From: Acidimicrobiaceae bacterium
GTDB taxonomy: Bacteria > Actinomycetota > Acidimicrobiia > Acidimicrobiales > Aldehydirespiratoraceae
Direction: 5' to 3'
Length of the DNA stretch: 64,000 nucleotides
NCBI GenBank assembly: GCA_009837445.1
Contig: VXTM01000007.1
Coordinates: 177,830 to 241,829 of the forward strand
A model generated the notes under the pieces. That model saw only the letters and a list, made by a program, of their open reading frames with translations. It was not told where the DNA came from and did no database searches. Position numbers and translations under genes: made by a program. Positions 31,834-39,798 of this stretch are shown here, in pieces. The first letter of the stretch is position 1; the number at the start of each line of letters is the position of its first letter.

Positions 31834-32591
31834 CGGAAGAAACCGTAGACGATCCCCGCGTACCGTTCTGCCTCCGCTGCGCAGGAGCGCGAATCGAACG
31901 GCGAGGTGACCTCCGTGTACGCGTCCAGATCAAGCACCCAACTTGGGGACTCAATCGCTTCAATTGACATGTCGAGCGTCTCACCCGGCGGAAGGAGACC
32001 CCACCGACCCCGAAGATTCACTCGGTCGGTACTGAATTCCGCCTGCGTCAGCTGGCCAACAGCCTCTCCCCTACCAAGTTCTGCACTTGCGAGCCCAAGC
32101 AGCTCAGAACGGACGAACTCTGGTAGTCGCTCCAGCTTCTTGGATCCGCTCAAGCGGTCTGTGTACCGGACACCCACCCGACTCGTGAGCACCGGTCGTA
32201 CGTAGTCCCCGACCGCACCGAGGGCTTCAGCCAGGCGGAACAGGAAATCTGCCCGATCGCTGTAGTCGCCGCAGGCTAGTGAGACGAAGTTCTCAGCCAG
32301 CGTCACCTGCCAGTTGCGTTCAGCATCCCAGAACCTCCACAGCACCGACTCAGCCACCTGAAGCGCACCGCCAGCACCAGGCGCAACCTGCTGCTGCATC
32401 TCCTTTTCGACGAGAGGGTAGGAGCCTCGAATCGCATCCTGGAACGGGGCAACAAAGCTCTGCTCCCGAACGAGGAGGACCGGAGCAAAACGCACTTGGG
32501 CGACAACTCTCACCAAAGGATCGGGGTTAAGGGGTATGCGTTCCGGAATCGCGCCGAAGGGCGCCTCCGGGGCCTTCGTCCATGTTGCCAT
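31785..32591 (-). CDS. TIGR04255-family protein
   Basis: 268 residues. The N-terminal pattern NPDPLVRVVAQVRFAPV, middle SRVGVRYTDRLSG and C-terminal VLDLDAYTEV fit the sporadically distributed TIGR04255 family, whose function is unknown and which often sits in accessory islands. First gene of a three-gene set. A TAGAGT hexamer (32599-32604) lies 7 nt before the ATG, so the transcript is probably leaderless; TGTGAAGTA is repeated twice in the same stretch (32591-32610), a possible regulator site. Assignment is from recalled family features. Confidence 0.65.
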   Translation of the reverse strand: MATWTKAPEAPFGAIPERIPLNPDPLVRVVAQVRFAPVLLVREQSFVAPFQDAIRGSYPLVEKEMQQQVAPGAGGALQVAESVLWRFWDAERNWQVTLAENFVSLACGDYSDRADFLFRLAEALGAVGDYVRPVLTSRVGVRYTDRLSGSKKLERLPEFVRSELLGLASAELGRGEAVGQLTQAEFSTDRVNLRGRWGLLPPGETLDMSIEAIESPSWVLDLDAYTEVTSPFDSRSCAAEAERYAGIVYGFFRWAVSDEFLAAHGAEL

Positions 32592-32667
32592 ACTTCACAC
32601 TCTACTTCACATCTGAGACAAACGGGATCGTAGCTCGTCGCCAAGGAGGCTGAAGGGGACCCACCGG

Positions 32668-32838
32668 CTACGCCGGATAACGGTCACCTGGGCACCCTCC
32701 GTTGAGCGCGACCACCGCGGGTCCGTCCATCTGCGCGATGGCGCTGCAGATCGCTTTGACGTGCTCCTGGCGGCCGAGCCTGTCGTTCTCGAAAGGAGCC
32801 TCAAGAGTGGCTTCGAACTCCTTAGGGCGTACAAGCAT
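32668..32838 (-). pseudogene. KAP P-loop NTPase N-terminal remnant
   Basis: A 56-codon frame. PFENDRLGRQEHVKAICSA followed by MDGPAVVALNGG matches the start of KAP-type NTPases, in which a D-R-L-G-R motif precedes the Walker A loop. Here the loop is broken: GGCPGDRYPA and a stop replace G-x-W-G-x-G-K-T. It cannot bind nucleotide as written. It lies between the TIGR04255 gene and an RDD membrane gene, so an NTPase gene once occupied this site or a fragment was copied in. Confidence 0.5.
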
Positions 32839-32923
32839 CGCTCGAACCTACAGAACGCTCTGACACTCCGATGGGGCATCGCCGCATCTGTGGAGTCCAC
32901 CGCTCATCAGACAGACCAACCTG

Positions 32924-34015
32924 TCACGAGAAGCGAGGCTCGGTGCCGCGCTCGCGCACAGCTACGGTTCTCGCAACAATGTCGTAGACGCCCTGTCGCC
33001 GCGGATGCATGGCGATGGTGCCGTAGAACACGACTCCCAGGGGTCCCCACGGCCACAACACCTCGTGGGCCTCGAATCCGAACCAGTAGATGGCGATGCC
33101 GCTGAAGACGTAGGTGCCCAGCAACGGCGTCACGAAGACCGCCGCCCGCGCGGCGGCGTGAGCCCAGTTCGGTTTCTCGCGGGTGATCGTCGACACCAGA
33201 GTCGTGTGTGACATCCGATTATTGAGCGTGCGACCCCACTTGCCGACGGTGACCAGCTGATATAGGAACAACACGAACGCAACCGTTGAGAACTGGCCCC
33301 AATGGCCGAATCCGCTTCCGGCGCCGAAGGGACCCAGATATGGGGCCAGTGGCGCCCAGAGCAGCACACCTACGAAAGACAGCACTGAGTAGAGGGCCAT
33401 GTCTGCAAGCAGCGTCCAATCCTCGGTCCTGGATCGCTCGTGCCCCTCAAGCGGCGACAGCATGTCGTTGAATTCCTTCAGATACACCAGCACCTTGCGA
33501 CGCCGTGCGATTAGCAGGATCGAAGCCACGACCAGCGCAGTTGCTGTCACTCCTATGGCGTCACGGGGACGTCCGGCCGGCATAGCGACATACACCAGAA
33601 TCAGCACGATGCTGCCAGCTCCGGACCCGACGAGCAGTGCCTGAGTGATGATTCTCAACTTGGCTCGCTCGCCAGAGACACGGCCGCCGACGTCAAGCGC
33701 ATCGAGCCAAGGTTGAGCACCGAGGCCGAACAGCACGGCCAGAGGAGTGACCGCGAGTCTCAGCATGTCCTCCATCTGTTGCGGTTCGATTCTCATGGCA
33801 ACAACAGCAACCGCGCAGATACCGAGCAGGCCCCACCAACCCCAGAGCCGAATGGGCGGCTGGTCGCTTCGCGGGAAGCCTCTCCATCCCAGCCCGCTCC
33901 CGTCCCAGTCATCGTCACGCGGCGGGTCGGTCTTGAGCAAGGTCGGCTCGACCGGCAGATCACCAGTCGAACGCATCACGAGGAACGGCACGTTCGGGTG
34001 CGCCGGGTCGCTCAT
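32924..34015 (-). CDS. RDD-like membrane protein
   Basis: 363 residues. A charged cytosolic N terminus (about 50 residues) precedes about 7 hydrophobic segments (e.g. LLGICAVAVVAMR, IVLILVYVAM, ALVVASILLIA, TVAFVLFLYQLV). The C-terminal part resembles an RDD domain: GKWGRTLNNRMSHTTLVS, and MHPRRQGVYDIVARTVAV, where Arg and Asp-Asp/Asp residues are usual. ATG 34015 has a GAGGAGG site 6 nt upstream and is preferred to 34030. Function unknown; some RDD proteins are ion or sodium/proton transporters. Confidence 0.6.
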   Translation of the reverse strand: MSDPAHPNVPFLVMRSTGDLPVEPTLLKTDPPRDDDWDGSGLGWRGFPRSDQPPIRLWGWWGLLGICAVAVVAMRIEPQQMEDMLRLAVTPLAVLFGLGAQPWLDALDVGGRVSGERAKLRIITQALLVGSGAGSIVLILVYVAMPAGRPRDAIGVTATALVVASILLIARRRKVLVYLKEFNDMLSPLEGHERSRTEDWTLLADMALYSVLSFVGVLLWAPLAPYLGPFGAGSGFGHWGQFSTVAFVLFLYQLVTVGKWGRTLNNRMSHTTLVSTITREKPNWAHAAARAAVFVTPLLGTYVFSGIAIYWFGFEAHEVLWPWGPLGVVFYGTIAMHPRRQGVYDIVARTVAVRERGTEPRFS

Positions 34016-34216
34016 CAGAATCCTCCTCATCTCGGATGGCTGCTCGCGTTAGTCGGTAGCTCTGTTAGCTCCAATTCATCGATCGAACTGGTCGGGCGGA
34101 GCGGCCCAATGGCCCATCATCTGGCAGATCTGGCCGGACCTGGTGTGGGCAGCTTGGATGTCGCACTTGGGGGCCGAACCAGCGGGATTCGGCCCCCAAG
34201 CCACTTCAACCGCGGT

Positions 34217-34366
34217 TCAGCACCGGTAGTAGCTGATCCGCTGGCCGCGGCCGCAACTGCCGCACGGCGGCAGCACGTCAGACGCGTCGTCAAGGCGCAC
34301 AGACCAACCACAGCCGTTCATGCAGCAATAGCGTCCGATGCCTGGCTTCTGACCTATCGAATACAT
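34217..34366 (-). CDS. Small zinc-ribbon protein
   Basis: 49 residues, too short for most gene callers. Cys pattern YCCMNGCGW near the N terminus and PPCGSCG near the C terminus, about 18 residues apart, form a four-Cys zinc ribbon with extra Cys. The strongest ribosome-binding site on the island (AGGAGGT) lies 8 nt before ATG 34366; another in-frame ATG at 34372 is too close to it. The intact frame, site and Cys spacing argue for a real gene. It lies 200 bp upstream of the RDD gene on the same strand. Confidence 0.6.
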   Translation of the reverse strand: MYSIGQKPGIGRYCCMNGCGWSVRLDDASDVLPPCGSCGRGQRISYYRC

Positions 34367-34432
34367 GGGCATTCACCTCCTCATCCTGCGCAATCTCCAG
34401 GCCGGCGTGAACGCCCTCTCCAACCCTGGTAG

Positions 34433-34467
34433 GGTCGGAGCCGCTATTTGGGACGGCTCAGCCGACC
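34433..34467. ncRNA. Possible structured small RNA upstream of a terminator
   Basis: GGTCGG-AGCCG (34433-34443) pairs with CGGCT and CCGACC (34454-34467, 3-nt bulge) to form a long imperfect hairpin. It is followed within 7 bp by a strong terminator, and no coding frame ends here on the plus strand. A short RNA ending at the terminator is possible; no promoter was identified with confidence. Confidence 0.3.
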
Positions 34468-34473
34468 TGAAAT

Positions 34474-34510
34474 CACCCCCGCCGGAACACCCGGCGGGGG
34501 TGTTGCTTTG
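34474..34510 (+). terminator. Rho-independent-like terminator
   Basis: CACCCCCGCCGG (34474-34485), loop AACAC, CCGGCGGGGGTG (34491-34502): a perfect 12-bp stem followed by TTGCTTTGT. The strongest intrinsic-type terminator in the window, orientation plus. Confidence 0.8.
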
Positions 34511-34696
34511 TCCGGCCCGAGGGCCGGTCTTGTCACCCTAGTCGACGGTTACGACCAGATCGCGCATCCAATTGCACCCATTGATGGATGCCCCTACCCG
34601 GCTGCACGGCACTCCACTCGGCACTGATGCAATGATGTGCTATTGAACGCGCGCACCATCCACCACTCGCGCGCGGGGACTGTTTATGGTGAGACC

Positions 34697-34912
34697 ATGT
34701 CACAGGGAGCCCGCAACCAAGAACCAAGAGTGACGACCGCGGTACGGCTGAGCGAATCTCTGCACGCACGTCTTCTTGAGGCCGCAACCGAACGGGATGT
34801 GTCAATAAACCTCCTGGTATCGAGAGCAGTCGATGACTTCCTCGGCCGGCTCGTCCCCGTCGACGAGCTGGTCAGGACGAGGTCTGCGCCAACACCAACG
34901 ACCCAATCCTGA
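34697..34912 (+). CDS. Ribbon-helix-helix (Arc/CopG-like) DNA-binding protein
   Basis: 71 residues. TTAVRLSESLHARLLEAATERD, then VSINLLVSRAVDDFL, is an Arc/CopG-type fold: one strand and two helices. Such proteins are often antitoxins that repress their own promoter. TATGGT (34685-34690) lies 6 nt before ATG 34697, so a leaderless transcript is likely. CGCGCGC (34648-34654) and GCGCGCG (34669-34675) form a possible operator upstream. No toxin gene follows: the next 90 bp are empty and the next gene faces it. Confidence 0.7.
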   Translation: MSQGARNQEPRVTTAVRLSESLHARLLEAATERDVSINLLVSRAVDDFLGRLVPVDELVRTRSAPTPTTQS

Positions 34913-35004
34913 TCCTCGCCGTCTGACCATGCGAGGTGCCGAGTAGGGGCTGAAGAACGCATCGAGCACGACCTGGGGAATCCGCGCATGTCCCCCTCTC
35001 GGAG

Positions 35005-35805
35005 TCATCTGCCAACAGTTTGGATATTGAGTTTGCCCTCGTTGCTGCCGGTGCGGTCGAGATATGCCTGTTGTCTGAGGCCCCACACGTTTTCGATGCG
35101 TGAGCCGACGCGAAAGGCCAGTTGCTGGGACTCGGCGATGTCCGCCGGAAGATCTTCTAGTTCGATGTTCCAGAGCAGGTGTTTGTCGTGACACGGCTTT
35201 AGGCGGTATTCGAATCGGCCCGGATATGCGTATCCCTCCGCAAGGCCAGCCAAGAGAGCGCCGCGGGTGTCGGGGAGAGCGACAGTGAGAAGATAGGGAC
35301 CAGTCGTCCTATGGCTTCCCAGATTGCGAGCGAGTTCCGCCAACGCCCATGTGAATCCCACGATCCTGACGAGATCCACGTAGGCGGGCCCCTCTGAGTC
35401 ACTGCCAACAGCATGGTGACGGCGTCTCTCCCCTAGGCCGAGCTCGACCATCCCACCATGGTGAACTGCCGCGTATCTCAACCATGGTGTGCCATAACCG
35501 TGCCTGTGGGTCAGAGCCGCTGCGTGCGCAGTCGGGATCAAGTCATGGCCAAGATTGATCTTTCCGTCGCCAAGATCAACACTCTTGTGCTCTTCAAGCT
35601 GTGCCCAGAATGCCTCCTCGAACTCCCAGCACCCAGCATCGGGATCCTCTGGAAGCAAGAACATACGTGCGAGCATGGAGTCCAACCGGCTTCCGAGGCC
35701 GCCTCTCGCAAAGTCTGGGCGGCTGATGTCGTCAACGCCTTCGACCGCGAGATGCCGCTTCCATCTCGAGCGCCTCTGCTCGGTCTCCGAGATCGAACTC
35801 ACCAT
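35005..35805 (-). CDS. Uncharacterised partner of the DUF4062 gene
   Basis: 266 residues from ATG 35805 (a longer frame to 35991 runs inside the DUF4062 gene). No domain recognised. It has a basic N-terminal patch (EQRRSRWKRHL), Trp-rich middle (CWEFEEAFWAQLEEH, TPWLRYAAVHHGG), and C-terminal beta-rich region (FEYRLKPCHDKHLLWNIELEDL, GSRIENVWGLRQQAYLDR) that resembles, weakly, a nucleic-acid or ligand-binding fold. Its start overlaps the DUF4062 stop by 7 bp, so the two proteins are probably made together. Confidence 0.65.
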   Translation of the reverse strand: MVSSISETEQRRSRWKRHLAVEGVDDISRPDFARGGLGSRLDSMLARMFLLPEDPDAGCWEFEEAFWAQLEEHKSVDLGDGKINLGHDLIPTAHAAALTHRHGYGTPWLRYAAVHHGGMVELGLGERRRHHAVGSDSEGPAYVDLVRIVGFTWALAELARNLGSHRTTGPYLLTVALPDTRGALLAGLAEGYAYPGRFEYRLKPCHDKHLLWNIELEDLPADIAESQQLAFRVGSRIENVWGLRQQAYLDRTGSNEGKLNIQTVGR

Positions 35806-36917
35806 GCTTCCGCCAGTTGAAGACCTAGACGAGTTGCGAGATCCTTGGCAAGGCCGTCCGCGTCGTGAAGCAGCGCGGCACGCCGACGAACTGGCGGAGA
35901 CAGCAAGGCTTCCACGCGATCCGGCCCGAACATTCGCATCGTGGCGCTGTTCGGGCTCGCTGCTTCCTCCGCTCGCGTGCGCCACGGCCAAGACCCGGGT
36001 CTACACAGGGCTGCGACGACAGCCACCTGGCTGATGCGGGGCGGATCATCTACATGGTCAAGCACTCGACCCGCCAGACGCACGACACGTGCGATGCGCT
36101 CGATGACGTCCTCCTCAATGATCGACGGCAACGAGGAGCTCTGCCATGAGCGCTCACGCAGAGCGGGCTGCACGACGACAATGCTGCCGTCCTCATGAAG
36201 TTCAACGCTACGACCGCCGTTGCGCTGCGTCAGAACGATGGCGTCACTTCGAACTTGAGGCTCGCTGCCTGCCGATACATCCAAGACGGCATCTGCTCCC
36301 GTGAGCGCTTCGCTGAGCAGGAAGTTATGCAACTGCTGATCCCGCAGCTGCGTGGGACGCACCACCGTGTACGGGGAATCGCCTGTCACCACCACGACTA
36401 GATTCGCGCTGCCAGTAGCACCATCATCAACGGCTAGAGATCGAGCGCGCTCGACCAGGCGGTCTTCGTCTACCGGCGTCGATGCACCGTCAAGGAAGTG
36501 ACGGTGCAAGCCGCGAATCACCTTGTCACGCAGATCACTCGCGTCACGAAATGAAGCCGTGTAGTGCCCCTGCTCCCAGTTGCGCACCTCGTGGACGAAG
36601 GCCGTCTGCTCCTCGCTTCGTACGTCACATGCCTGCACGAATGCCAGAACCGGGCCGGACTTCTTGGCCTCCCTGTACTCCTCGTGTGTCGCCGACAGGT
36701 TCGAGGACGCCTGCCGTGGTCCATACTCGGCACCCAAGATCAGCACGACCGCGTCGGCCTCGCGAACGGCTGCCAAGCAAGTCGCCCGCGGAGACGGCGC
36801 TGACGCATCGAAGTCCTCAGCAAGAACCGGCTCGTATCCGAGCACCCCGATTGCGGCCCGAGCCGCGTCGCGCAGATCCTCGTAGCCTCGAACAGGCGAG
36901 CTAACAAACACCTTCAT
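35799..36917 (-). CDS. DUF4062 domain protein
   Basis: 372 residues. The N-terminal DUF4062 domain is seen as MKVFVSSPVRGYEDLRDAA, ADAVVLILGAEYG and SATHEEYREAK; it is a Rossmann-like, TIR/SLOG-related fold common in conflict systems. The C-terminal 230 residues are unassigned, with an all-beta then helical pattern. ATG 36917 is 6 nt after GATAAT (36924-36929), supporting a leaderless start and rejecting the longer frame to 37250. It overlaps the next gene. Role as sensor or effector is inference from family context. Confidence 0.7.
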   Translation of the reverse strand: MKVFVSSPVRGYEDLRDAARAAIGVLGYEPVLAEDFDASAPSPRATCLAAVREADAVVLILGAEYGPRQASSNLSATHEEYREAKKSGPVLAFVQACDVRSEEQTAFVHEVRNWEQGHYTASFRDASDLRDKVIRGLHRHFLDGASTPVDEDRLVERARSLAVDDGATGSANLVVVVTGDSPYTVVRPTQLRDQQLHNFLLSEALTGADAVLDVSAGSEPQVRSDAIVLTQRNGGRSVELHEDGSIVVVQPALRERSWQSSSLPSIIEEDVIERIARVVRLAGRVLDHVDDPPRISQVAVVAALCRPGSWPWRTRAEEAASPNSATMRMFGPDRVEALLSPPVRRRAALLHDADGLAKDLATRLGLQLAEAW

Positions 36918-37644
36918 GGCCCCATTATCGGCCTCCATGTGACAATCACACCGCAGATCAGGAGCTGGCGAGCGGCCGCTGAGCCATCTGGTGCGACGCC
37001 TAGCCAGCAGATGGCAGCAACACGTAGTCTCGCACCGGAGGGAGCAACCACGCTCAAGGTCTGCCGCGAGCGACCAGCCCGTCGCCGACCGCGCCAAGCC
37101 CTGCCCTAGCTGTGGGTGCGCAGGCGCACCGCCACCACGCTGAGGCTGGTTTGGACGCGTTCGCGGGACCGAGCGTTCACACTGGGTCTGGTGCTGTGTG
37201 GCTGCTGGCGGTGCTCGTCGTGGCCTGCATCGCGGCGGCGACCTGCGCACCGGCCCGGTGGTAAGAGCGTGACTAGCAAGCGGCTCTCGAGTACGTGGCT
37301 CTTGCTGAGCGTGCCAGCCCGGTGGATGGACGCCTGTGAGCCAGTGTCCGGGCGCCCCTGAGACGACTGACGGGTCCGCGCCTGCTGATCCGTCCTGAAC
37401 CTCTTGCTAGTGCGCGATGGGCCGCTGTCGACCACCCTGAAGTGCCGGGCATTGGCTCGGGTGGGGCTGTCATAGGCGACGGGGCGAGCGATGATCAGGG
37501 GATCGGTGAGGATCACCGAGGAACGCCACGGCCATAGCTGGGAGGATGTGGCTGTGGCTTAGGTACTGGCCGCGGGCGAGATGGCGCGAATGCTGGGCAA
37601 CCCTGTCCGACGTCCCTGCGCACGCCCTAGGGGGATGAGTCTTG
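36918..37644. other. Gap of about 730 bp with no convincing gene
   Basis: Frames on both strands are Arg/Ser/Pro-rich and lack domains. A short hydrophobic frame near 37180-37263 (ends VWLLAVLVVACIAAATCAPARW reading, not shown in full) has no start or ribosome-binding site I trust. The DUF4062 promoter lies at its left end. Otherwise I see nothing in it. Confidence 0.5.
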
Positions 37645-37890
37645 TCAGCTCAGGTATCCCCGAAGGTTGTCGATCCCATCGGAGAGCGTGCTGAGCGCAT
37701 ATTGGGCCTGATCGGGCGTGAGCTGACACATGAAGCGCTCGGGAGGGTTGCCCTCCTCGGTCAACTCAACGTAGATGTTGATTCGCTGATGCTCGACGGA
37801 TGCTCCCATCGCCCAGAAGGTGAGAGTTCCTCTATGACAGTCACCTTCCTCGAATCGTCTCCGCACCTCTTCCTTATCGTCGCTGGCCAT
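37645..37890 (-). CDS. Small hypothetical protein
   Basis: 81 residues, soluble and acidic. A strand-rich middle (GTLTFWAMGA, INIYVELTEEG) is followed by an amphipathic helix (LTPDQAQYALSTLSDGIDNL). A frame of similar length lies on the other strand, but this one has the more natural composition. A TACGAT hexamer (on this strand, about 9 nt upstream of ATG 37890) may be its promoter. No function is assigned. Confidence 0.45.
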   Translation of the reverse strand: MASDDKEEVRRRFEEGDCHRGTLTFWAMGASVEHQRINIYVELTEEGNPPERFMCQLTPDQAQYALSTLSDGIDNLRGYLS

Positions 37891-37966
37891 ATTGGCGGCA
37901 TCGTAGCCGTGTGAGCCGGCAACCTAGTCGGGCTCAGCGACGGGAGTCCCCCCTCTAGGAAGCGGT

Positions 37967-38131
37967 CTAGGCGCAACGACACTGGAAGCCATCAGCAGCG
38001 GCGGCCCTGATCATGTCGCCTGTGCCGCGGGGTACATGGCCGTGGGCACAGCCTGAGCCGCCATGCGGGAACGAACGGTCGATGAGCCGCTTGGTCTGGC
38101 AACTGGGACAAGTGCCTGTGGATTCGGGCAT
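37967..38131 (-). CDS. Small Cys-rich protein
   Basis: 54 residues, below usual calling length. GTCPSCQTKRL carries one Cys pair, GCAHGH a Cys-His segment, and FQCRCA a second pair, so a zinc-binding fold is likely. ATG 38131 has GGAGGAACC just upstream. A longer frame reaches 38278 but its extra part has unusual composition. It lies upstream of the small hypothetical gene on the same strand; with the 34.2-kb ribbon it is a second tiny metal-binding gene on this island. Confidence 0.5.
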   Translation of the reverse strand: MPESTGTCPSCQTKRLIDRSFPHGGSGCAHGHVPRGTGDMIRAAAADGFQCRCA

Positions 38132-38311
38132 GGTTCCTCCTGTGCGCGATGCGAACATGCGTACGACTATAGCGGCGGAGTTCGCGTCGCCTGGGAACCC
38201 CTCGCAGCGCAGCCCCTGATCCACAGCAGATGCCAACAGACTGCGGGTATCAGACTGTGGGCTGCAGCACCTCATCATGGGTGCCTGCTCATTGTCTCTG
38301 CAATATGCCCT

Positions 38312-39313
38312 CTACGTGATCTCTCGGTCAAAGACCCGGCGTAACCGCCGGGCGAGTTGCCCTCGTGTTGTCTCAAAGCACCCGACGGTGATCCGCTTGT
38401 TGGAATCGACGTAGCGGCTCTCGACCTTGCGCTGCTGTCCCTCGCATGTGACGACCACCGCAACAGGGGAGCCGCCGGCAGTGGACTCATACCTGACGGT
38501 CACTTCGTCTGCTGAGCGCCGGACCCAGTTCCTCGCATGCGTCCGTGTTCCTCTGAGACGATCGGCCATCTCGTCAGCCGTCGAGGGTCGGGCATCTGGA
38601 TTTGGGTCGAGGGCGCACTCAACCGCATCGGCGATCGATCTGTGAACATGGGGGGCGGCGTTGCGGAGGCGGGGATTCGCTGTGCGCATCAAGGTCGCCA
38701 ACTCGTCCTCGGTGCTTGCCTCGAACGGCCAGTGACCGGTTAGGAGCCGCCAGAGGGTCACGCCTGCCGAGAACAGATCAGACCTGGCCGTGAGCCGGCC
38801 TCCGTAGCCCTCCGGTGCTCGGCATCGCTGATTGCCATTAGGGCCGGTTGTGCCGTCGTCTTCCATGCTCGCGGCGACGCCGAAGTCGCCAAGGCGGGCG
38901 TGGTCCTGGGTGTCCAAGAAGATGTTCGCGGGCGTGATGTCTCGGTGCAGGACATTCCTCCGATGGCAAAGGCCGAGCCCGGTGAGCGCTTGTTGGACCC
39001 AGCGGACAGCGAGTTCGGGCGCGACCCCAACACCGTTGGTGATCTGGTCCTCGGCAGAACCCATGGGTGCTATGTCGGTGGCGATGAATGCGATGTCAGA
39101 ATGGACCCCTGCGTTGAAGACTCTCAAGATGTGCGGGCTCTCCAGGCCGGTCAGTACACGCGCCTCGCGGACCGCGAGAATCTCTTCGCCACCGCTTAGC
39201 AGCTTCAGCGCGAGGACCCGGTCGAGCTTGTTGTCCAGAACTCTGTACACATCGCTGTTGCGACCAGCGTTGAGCTGACCAAGGATCCGGTAGCGGTCAG
39301 CGAAGACATCCAT
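38312..39313 (-). CDS. Ser/Thr protein kinase (accessory)
   Basis: 333 residues. Kinase domain about 8-260: lysine in VLALKLLSG, catalytic loop VLHRDITPANIFLD (Thr replaces the usual Lys after HRD), DFGVAA, and APEGYGGRLTARSDLFSAGVTLW (given as the APE region). The Gly-rich loop reads LNAGRNSDVY, weaker than normal. The 70-residue C-terminal tail (VRRSADEVTVRYES, then KITVGCFETT-like strands) is unassigned and beta-rich. No transmembrane helix. Leaderless start: TACCTT (39320-39325) lies 6 nt upstream. Divergent from the 39337 gene with 23 bp between starts. Confidence 0.85.
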   Translation of the reverse strand: MDVFADRYRILGQLNAGRNSDVYRVLDNKLDRVLALKLLSGGEEILAVREARVLTGLESPHILRVFNAGVHSDIAFIATDIAPMGSAEDQITNGVGVAPELAVRWVQQALTGLGLCHRRNVLHRDITPANIFLDTQDHARLGDFGVAASMEDDGTTGPNGNQRCRAPEGYGGRLTARSDLFSAGVTLWRLLTGHWPFEASTEDELATLMRTANPRLRNAAPHVHRSIADAVECALDPNPDARPSTADEMADRLRGTRTHARNWVRRSADEVTVRYESTAGGSPVAVVVTCEGQQRKVESRYVDSNKRITVGCFETTRGQLARRLRRVFDREIT

Positions 39314-39319
39314 GACCAC

Positions 39320-39329
39320 AAGGTAGGTT
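39320..39329. promoter_or_regulatory. Overlapping back-to-back -10 elements
   Basis: AAGGTAGGTT. On the minus strand TACCTT (39320-39325) is 6 nt before the kinase ATG; on the plus strand TAGGTT (39324-39329) is 7 nt before ATG 39337. The two hexamers share the central TA pair, so one polymerase would exclude the other. Confidence 0.55.
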
Positions 39330-39336
39330 CTTTCTG

Positions 39337-39798
39337 ATGTCAGCCCTGGGATTGAGTTGCAATGTGAAGCGCGGGCGCATCGTTGTACGGGGCGTTCTCC
39401 TACAGGGTGGCAGCGCGGATCTGGTCTTTGATCACGCAGTCGCCGGCGAAGAGGACCTCGCGCTGCAACTGCGCTCGCTCGGCAATGCCCTCACAACACT
39501 GTTCAAGGACCTTGACGTGACAAGCGTTGTAATCCGCAGCGCCGACTATCACCGGTCAACTGGTCTCAAGGATTATGTCGTGCTTCGACTTCGCGGCGAA
39601 GGTGTACTGCTTGCAACAGCGCGTGCGCACGCCGGCCTGGTCGCCTGCCTGACCGGCCATGCCATCGGAGAGAAGTGTGGAATGAAGAAGGACGAAGTGG
39701 ACGAGCGTGCGGCGGTCCTGTTGTCAGAGGACCTAGTCGAGGCAACAGCGGCGGCGCTGGCCGCTGAGCAGCTACGTACTAACAGCTCCCACAGCTAG
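39337..39798 (+). CDS. Hypothetical protein divergent from the kinase
   Basis: 153 residues, soluble, no named domain recognised. An N-terminal beta-hairpin pattern (LSCNVKRGRIVVRGVLL) is followed by a helix (LALQLRSLGNALTTLFKDL), then VTSVVIRSADYHRS and VVLRLRGEGVLLATARAH; this alternating order recalls RNase H-like or YqgF folds but no metal site is evident. Promoter TAGGTT lies 7 nt upstream of the ATG. Its last 27 bp overlap the convergent gene that ends at 39772. Confidence 0.6.
   Translation: MSALGLSCNVKRGRIVVRGVLLQGGSADLVFDHAVAGEEDLALQLRSLGNALTTLFKDLDVTSVVIRSADYHRSTGLKDYVVLRLRGEGVLLATARAHAGLVACLTGHAIGEKCGMKKDEVDERAAVLLSEDLVEATAAALAAEQLRTNSSHS

Noticed and set aside
34697..34912. Complete toxin-antitoxin pair at the RHH gene
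   Set aside because: No adjoining toxin gene on the same strand.
37116..37361. Small hydrophobic or Arg-rich protein
   Set aside because: No ribosome-binding site or promoter, unnatural composition in most frames.
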